64,000 nt of DNA, taken from NCBI GenBank assembly GCA_025449115.1, contig JAHLKC010000150.1, positions 32,416-96,415 on the forward strand, given 5' to 3'. Origin of the DNA: Chytridium lagenaria. Lineage: Eukaryota > Chytridiomycota > Chytridiomycetes > Chytridiales > Chytridiaceae. Shown here piece after piece: positions 59,814 through 64,000 of this stretch. Each line of letters opens with the position of its first letter. Position 1 is the first letter of the stretch. A program made the translations under genes and the position numbers. Under the pieces are notes generated by a model. It had not been told where the DNA came from, made no database searches, and saw nothing but the letters and a program-made list of their open reading frames with translations.

Positions 59814-60376
59814 CCGAGGCACTCACAGGGCGACGGATTGACGCGTTGAGATACTCGGAAAGAAACCCTGAGGAGATGGAACGACTTCGAGAAAAGCCGC
59901 ATCTCCTGGAGATTGTTGCAGATAACGGTGGGGAATTTAAGAACAAGCAGCTGGAGGCATGGTGCCTGAAGGAAGGCATCAAGCTCACGTTCACCATACC
60001 CTACACGCCTCAGCAGAACGGTGTTGCGGAAAGAATGAATCGGTCGCTCATTGAGAAGGCAAAGTGCATGCTTAGCGACACGAGTCTTGACGACAAATTC
60101 TGGGGAGAGGCCGTTACGTGTGCCACGTACTTGTACAATCGATCTCCTCGTAAGGATGGGACTTCACCTCTGGAAGGCTTCACGGGAAGGAAGCCTAACC
60201 TGAAACGCGTTCGAATCTTCGGTTCCGCATGTTACGCGCACGTCCGAAAGGAACGACGGAAGAAGATGGACAAGAACGCGCGCAAATGCATTTTCTTGGG
60301 ATACGAGGCGATGGGATATCGCCTTTACGACCCAGTCCACAAAGAAAGTAGTGCGCAGCAAGACTGTTGTGTTTGA
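59814..60376 (+). pseudogene. Copia element 1 integrase core (partial)
   Basis: RVE-type integrase remnant: IVADNGGEFKNKQLEAWC carries the second catalytic Asp. YTPQQNGVAERMNRSLIEKA carries the catalytic Glu. DKFWGEAVTCATYLYNRSP and KCIFLGYEAMGYRLYDP follow. The first catalytic Asp and the zinc-binding part are absent because the LTR fragment replaces them. Confidence 0.88.
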
Positions 60377-60846
60377 TGAGTTGAACACTGGAGTGTGGGA
60401 AGGCAAGATGCAGATGTGTCCACCTGGAAGGTGCACAGGAAGCTGCGGAAGCGATTCAGGAAGTTGCGTGGCGATAAAGACTCTGAGGAGTCCAAAGATG
60501 AGTCATTGAGCTCTGAGGATGATGGAGTAACGCGTCACAGGTCACTGAAGACAGCGAAGCGTTGGAGGATGATATCGAGTATGCTCAGGAAGAGAACGAC
60601 GCGTCAGAAGAGTTTGAAGACGCGCCAACGTCGCCGAAAAGGACTCCTCAACGCGCTACACGCAGCGTTTCACGTCTCCCGGTACCAGCAACACCACCAG
60701 CAGAGGAAGGCACTCGTCGTTATTCCCTGAGAGAGAGGAGGCCAGCAAACCCAGAATGGTTCAAGGCTCAAGCGCCAGGAAAGCGCCCTCCCGCTCCATG
60801 CAAGCCTGCAGCACGCACCGTCACCGTAGTGAGTGACATGCGCCTG
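60377..60846 (+). pseudogene. Copia element 1 integrase-RT linker (plus-strand arm)
   Basis: Low-complexity acidic and Pro-rich linker (GTRRYSLRERRPANPEWF) that normally connects integrase to reverse transcriptase. Its last ~200 bases (60647-60846) are repeated in inverted orientation at 61843-62027. Confidence 0.78.
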
Positions 60847-61842
60847 GTAGCGCGCCAGCATTCCAACTGCAAACGCAACGTTGGGACGCGAATTACCATT
60901 GCGTACATCAATGAACCGACCACGGTTCGATAGGCAAGTCCCTCCACTTCTTCCAATGGAGTTTCGTTGTCTTCAACGCGTCTGAGACGCGTTCCTGGCC
61001 TTAGCGGAAGCTTCTTGAGATGTCCTTCTGGCACTCGTAGCTTCTTCATCATCGAGATAATATAGGCCTCCTGCTTGATACGCACATGCCTCTCGTGTTG
61101 ATTGTAGCGAACTTGGGTTCCAACCGCGTATCTTGGCTCCCCCTGGCTTGTGACCGTAAACCGACGCTTGAGATCGTCTTGAAACGCGTCTGCCTCTTCC
61201 TGATCAGGACACGCGTGCACTAGGTCGTCAACATAGACAACCAGTAACGATAACCTCTCGCCGTTGCGTCGGTAGTAAAGACAGGGATCCGAGAGCGAAC
61301 GTGTGAAGCCTATCGAGATGAGAAACTCATCCAACACCTCGTTCCATCCAAGAGGTGATTGCTTCAAACCGTACAAGGTCTTCAAGAGAAGACAAACCCA
61401 GTCTTCCTTCCCAACAATCACAAAACCTCTGGTTGCTCGATGTATATCTCCTCCTTGAGATTGCCGTTGAGAAACGCCGTCTTGACGTCGTATTGGCGTA
61501 ACACCATCCCTCGTGAGCTGCCACGCGAGTGCTGTCGAAAGGTCGCCCCTTTCATCACTGGCGCGTAAGTCTCCAAGTAGTCCACGCCTTCTTTCTGCGA
61601 ATATCCCTTCGCAACGAATCGAGCTTTTCTCCTTTCCACGGAGCCGTTTTCCTTTCGCTTGTAACGGGCACCCATCCACTCTTGATGATGTGCTTGCCCT
61701 TTGGTCGAGGCACCAGACGCCACGTCTGATGCTCCAGCAACGACTGGTACTCCTCCTGGAGCGCCTTCAACCATTCTTCTGAATCGACACGTCCCAACGC
61801 GTCCTCAACGGTTGCTGGATCTGTCACGTCCTCGTCACTCAC
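60847..61842 (-). pseudogene. Copia reverse transcriptase, inverted relative to integrase
   Basis: RVT_2-type reverse transcriptase on the minus strand: SEEWLKALQEEYQSLLEH, IKSGWV, the metal-binding VVYVDDLVHACP, TLYGLKQSPLGWNEVLDEFL and GSLMYAMV followed after a shift by GMLARYQAH. It begins directly after the minus-strand linker arm and ends at the junction with the plus-strand arm. RNase H is missing. Frame shifts occur near 61670, 61420 and 60890. Confidence 0.85.
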
Positions 61843-62027
61843 TCATCACGGTAACGGTGTGTGCTGCAGGATTACATGGAGGCAGGAGCTCGCTTTCCTG
61901 GAGCTTGAGCCTTAAACCATTCTGTTTGCTGGCCTCCTCTCTCTCAGGGAATAACGACGAGTGCCTTCCTCTGCTGGTGGTGTTGCTGGTACCGGGAGAC
62001 GTGAACGCTGCGTGTTAGCGCGGTTGA
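61843..62027 (-). repeat. Inverted copy of integrase-RT linker (minus-strand arm)
   Basis: Matches the reverse complement of 60647-60846 with scattered substitutions and small indels; for example GGGAATAACGACGAGTGCC occurs here and its complement occurs at about 60712-60730. Read on the minus strand it leads in the normal order into the reverse transcriptase. Confidence 0.88.
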
Positions 62028-62424
62028 GTTTGGTTTCTTCATCTTTCGATTTTGTTTCACTCACCCACATTCGTTTTTTTTGTCTAAGTTAATTTTCCCC
62101 GAACCTGTTTGTTTACGCGTTATTTTAAGTTTTGAGTTGATCAGTTTATTGAGCTCCTCATTCCATTTGAGGAAGCGTTAATCCCTTTAACTTTATTACT
62201 TTATGTTTTATTTATGATACGTAATTGGAGGGATTTACGGGTCATGAGTTCTGGTGTAAATCCCCACCCTCTACATGTTTGCGAGAAGTAGTAACATTAA
62301 TATATGGAAGTTTCGTAGTAATTACCTCCCTGTCACCGCTGGAGACTCCATCACTATTCTTTATAGTTTAATTCCTTTATTAATAATTATAATTTAATTA
62401 CAATTGAGCCCCGTAACCCCTACA
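62024..62424 (+). mobile_element. 5' LTR of copia element 2
   Basis: About 400 bp, matching the solo LTR at 58123-58523 with roughly one change per 10-15 bases, and ending AACCCCTACA. The left border is approximate because the first ~15 bases are diverged. It sits in the linker arm of element 1. Confidence 0.85.
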
Positions 62425-62440
62425 AGTGGTAGCACTTCAC
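62425..62440 (+). other. Primer-binding site, element 2
   Basis: AGTGGTAGCACTTC directly after the LTR, sharing TGGTAGCACTTC with element 1; probable initiator tRNA-Met primer. Confidence 0.7.
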
Positions 62441-62538
62441 CTGGTTGGAAGGAGGAGTGAATCGATCCATTTGAGGGCCGAAGAGTAAAAGAGAAAAGAG
62501 CATCATCCCAAGAAAGAAAGCAAGCTGTCAACACGAGA

Positions 62539-64000
62539 AGATGACGAAAGAGAGACGACAAACCGGTGATGTTTGATGGGACACAGTTCCACATCTGGAA
62601 GTACCGCATGATCGGGTACTTGAAAGGCAAAGGCCTTTGGAAGATCGTCGAGAAGGGCTGGACGCCCTATGCAGTCGTTGACACGCCTACAAATGCCGAA
62701 AAGAAGACTAGGTTAGAAGAAGAAGACCTGGACATGAAAGCAAAAGCAAGAATCGAATCAAGAGTTCACGACATCATCCTACCGTTGAACAGGATGAATC
62801 CACGGCAAAGGCGACTGGGATAAAATATCGAGACCTATGAAAGAAAGGCTCAGACGAACAGAAACGCGATTAGACGCAAACTCACGAACTTGAAGATGAA
62901 AGAAGAAGACGACTTAAAGACTTACATCGCGGAGGTCTCGTCAACCATTCAGCAACTGAAGGCAGCGGGGGAAGACACGGCAACCCCGCAACACATCTCC
63001 ATCCTCTTGACGACCCTCCCGAAGCATACGACATCATAGTCAATCCCTCGAGAACGAACCCAAAGCCGAGGCTGACTATGCCTATGTCGTTGGAAAGCTG
63101 TTAGATCATGAAACGAAACTGAAAGAGAGAAAGAAAGAAAATGAAGAGAACGAAGGCGCTCAGGCTCACGCTGCGGGACGCTACAATAATCAACAACAAA
63201 GACACCGCGGCGGCGAGGACCGAGAATGCTACAATTGCGGAAAGAAAGGCCACTTAGCAAGAGACTGTTGGAGCGCGAGAAGAAATAACGACAACAGAAA
63301 TGAAAGAGACAACGAACCCAAGCTCAACCTGCGGCTGCAGGAAGAGGCTTTTTCCGAGGAAGAGGTCGCGGTGGTTTCCGTGGTCGAGGAGGACGCGGAA
63401 GAGGAGGTCGAGGCCGAGGTGGTTGGAATCGAGGACCTAATGCAAACCTGGCAAACCAAAACAACAATCAGAACATCAACAACGGAGGAAATCCTGTGGT
63501 ATTCGTTGCAGCAGTACCTACCGTCAACATGAGCTCGGAAGGCGGTCCGCAGACTAGAGACACCAGATGGATGTTAGACTCTGGAGCCACTCACCACATG
63601 ACGTTCCAGCGCAACATCCTGTCGAACTACCGCTCCATCCAGTGCAACATCAGCACTGCCGACAACAACAGCAATCTTGAATCCCGTGGAGTTGGTGACT
63701 GTGAAGTGAAGATTAGAAACGGTGAAAGAACAGGAACGTTAATACTCAAGAACGTGTTATACGTACCAAACATCGGACGGAACCTGATCTCGCTTGGGAT
63801 GGCGAGAAAGAAGGATCTTGACATATTCCCGAAGGACGACGGATACGACCTTAAACCAAAGAAAGAACCGTCAGCACAAGCACTTGCAACGTTCACCTAC
63901 AGCAGCAAAGAGAACTCATTTACCTTGATCAAGTCATCGAATTCAAGCCAAGCACCGCCTCAGCAAAGGCCGAGAAGCCTCTGACACCGCACCAGTGGCA
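62539..64000 (+). mobile_element. Copia element 2 gag-protease region (runs off window)
   Basis: Gag of the same style as element 1 but a different family: PVMFDGTQFHIWKYRMIGYL, KAKARIESRVHDIILPL, then after a shift TNRNAIRRKLTNLKMK and TIQQLKAAGEDTATPQH. The CCHC knuckle ECYNCGKKGHLARDCW lies at about 63225. An Arg/Gly-rich box (63335-63430, units such as GRGRGGFRGRGG) follows. The protease begins MSSEGGPQ...RWMLDSGATHHMTF (63565-63610), then LILKNVLYVPNIGRNLISLG. Indels are needed near 62567, 62795, 63035 and 63330. Its 3' half lies outside the window. Confidence 0.85.

Noticed and set aside
57676..62027. Reading element 1 as a functional Ty1/copia element
   Set aside because: It has a gag split by a solo LTR, an integrase missing its first catalytic part, an inverted RT and no RNase H or 3' LTR of its own family.

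Overview
The window reads as nuclear DNA of a fungus, most likely an early-diverging zoosporic (chytrid-like) lineage. Genes carry many short GT..AG introns (about 40-130 nt), there are fungal-type transcription factors and a SUR7/PalI-like protein, and there is an RJL-type Ras-family GTPase, a family known mainly from flagellated eukaryotes. A Suv4-20-type SET protein and Ty1/copia retrotransposons are also present. The lineage is an inference; no rRNA or mitochondrial marker is in view.

Layout. (1) 0-15.8 kb: seven paralogous fungal transcription-factor genes in a row (one +, four -, two +). They share one plan: a short N-terminus, a zinc-cluster-like motif, a disordered linker and a fungal-TF middle-homology domain. 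Their zinc motif is abnormal: C-x2-C-x6-C-x6-C is kept, but cysteines 5 and 6 of the classical Zn2Cys6 cluster are absent in nearly all copies. This is the strongest candidate here for something undescribed. (2) 16.0-17.9 kb: a DDX42-like DEAD-box helicase. (3) 18.1-20.4 kb: gene-poor, with about four copies of a ~240-bp tandem repeat, a T-depleted stretch and a G21 tract. (4) 20.5-45.6 kb: a compact housekeeping block. It holds a GATA factor, a small presequence-bearing protein, signal peptide peptidase, a DUF952 protein, HIS3, IML1/DEPDC5 (GATOR1), arginase, mitochondrial ribosomal protein uL2m, an RJL GTPase, a KMT5/Set9-like H4K20 methyltransferase, an RPEL-repeat protein, CKS1 and XRN1. 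Several neighbours are separated by only tens of bases, and one convergent pair overlaps in coding sequence. (5) 46.7-53.6 kb: a SUR7/PalI-like membrane protein and a large TPR (p67phox/NoxR-like) plus PH-domain protein. (6) 53.6-64 kb: AT-rich spacer, then nested and rearranged Ty1/copia elements. One LTR is interrupted by another insertion, a gag gene is interrupted by a solo LTR with a clean target duplication, an integrase is interrupted by an LTR fragment, and a reverse transcriptase lies inverted between two inverted copies of a linker. A second, less disrupted copia element runs off the right edge.

Caution on reading frames: many single-base frame breaks occur in single-copy housekeeping genes (IML1, arginase, uL2m, XRN1, CKS1, RJL, the helicase). 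This points to uncorrected indels in the assembly rather than pseudogenes, so the coordinates of multi-exon genes are outer bounds with approximate exon structure.

Functional links are modest: IML1 (amino-acid sensing to TORC1) sits beside HIS3 and arginase, which make histidine and break down arginine. The rest looks like ordinary gene order next to a locally expanded regulator family and a transposon-rich flank.
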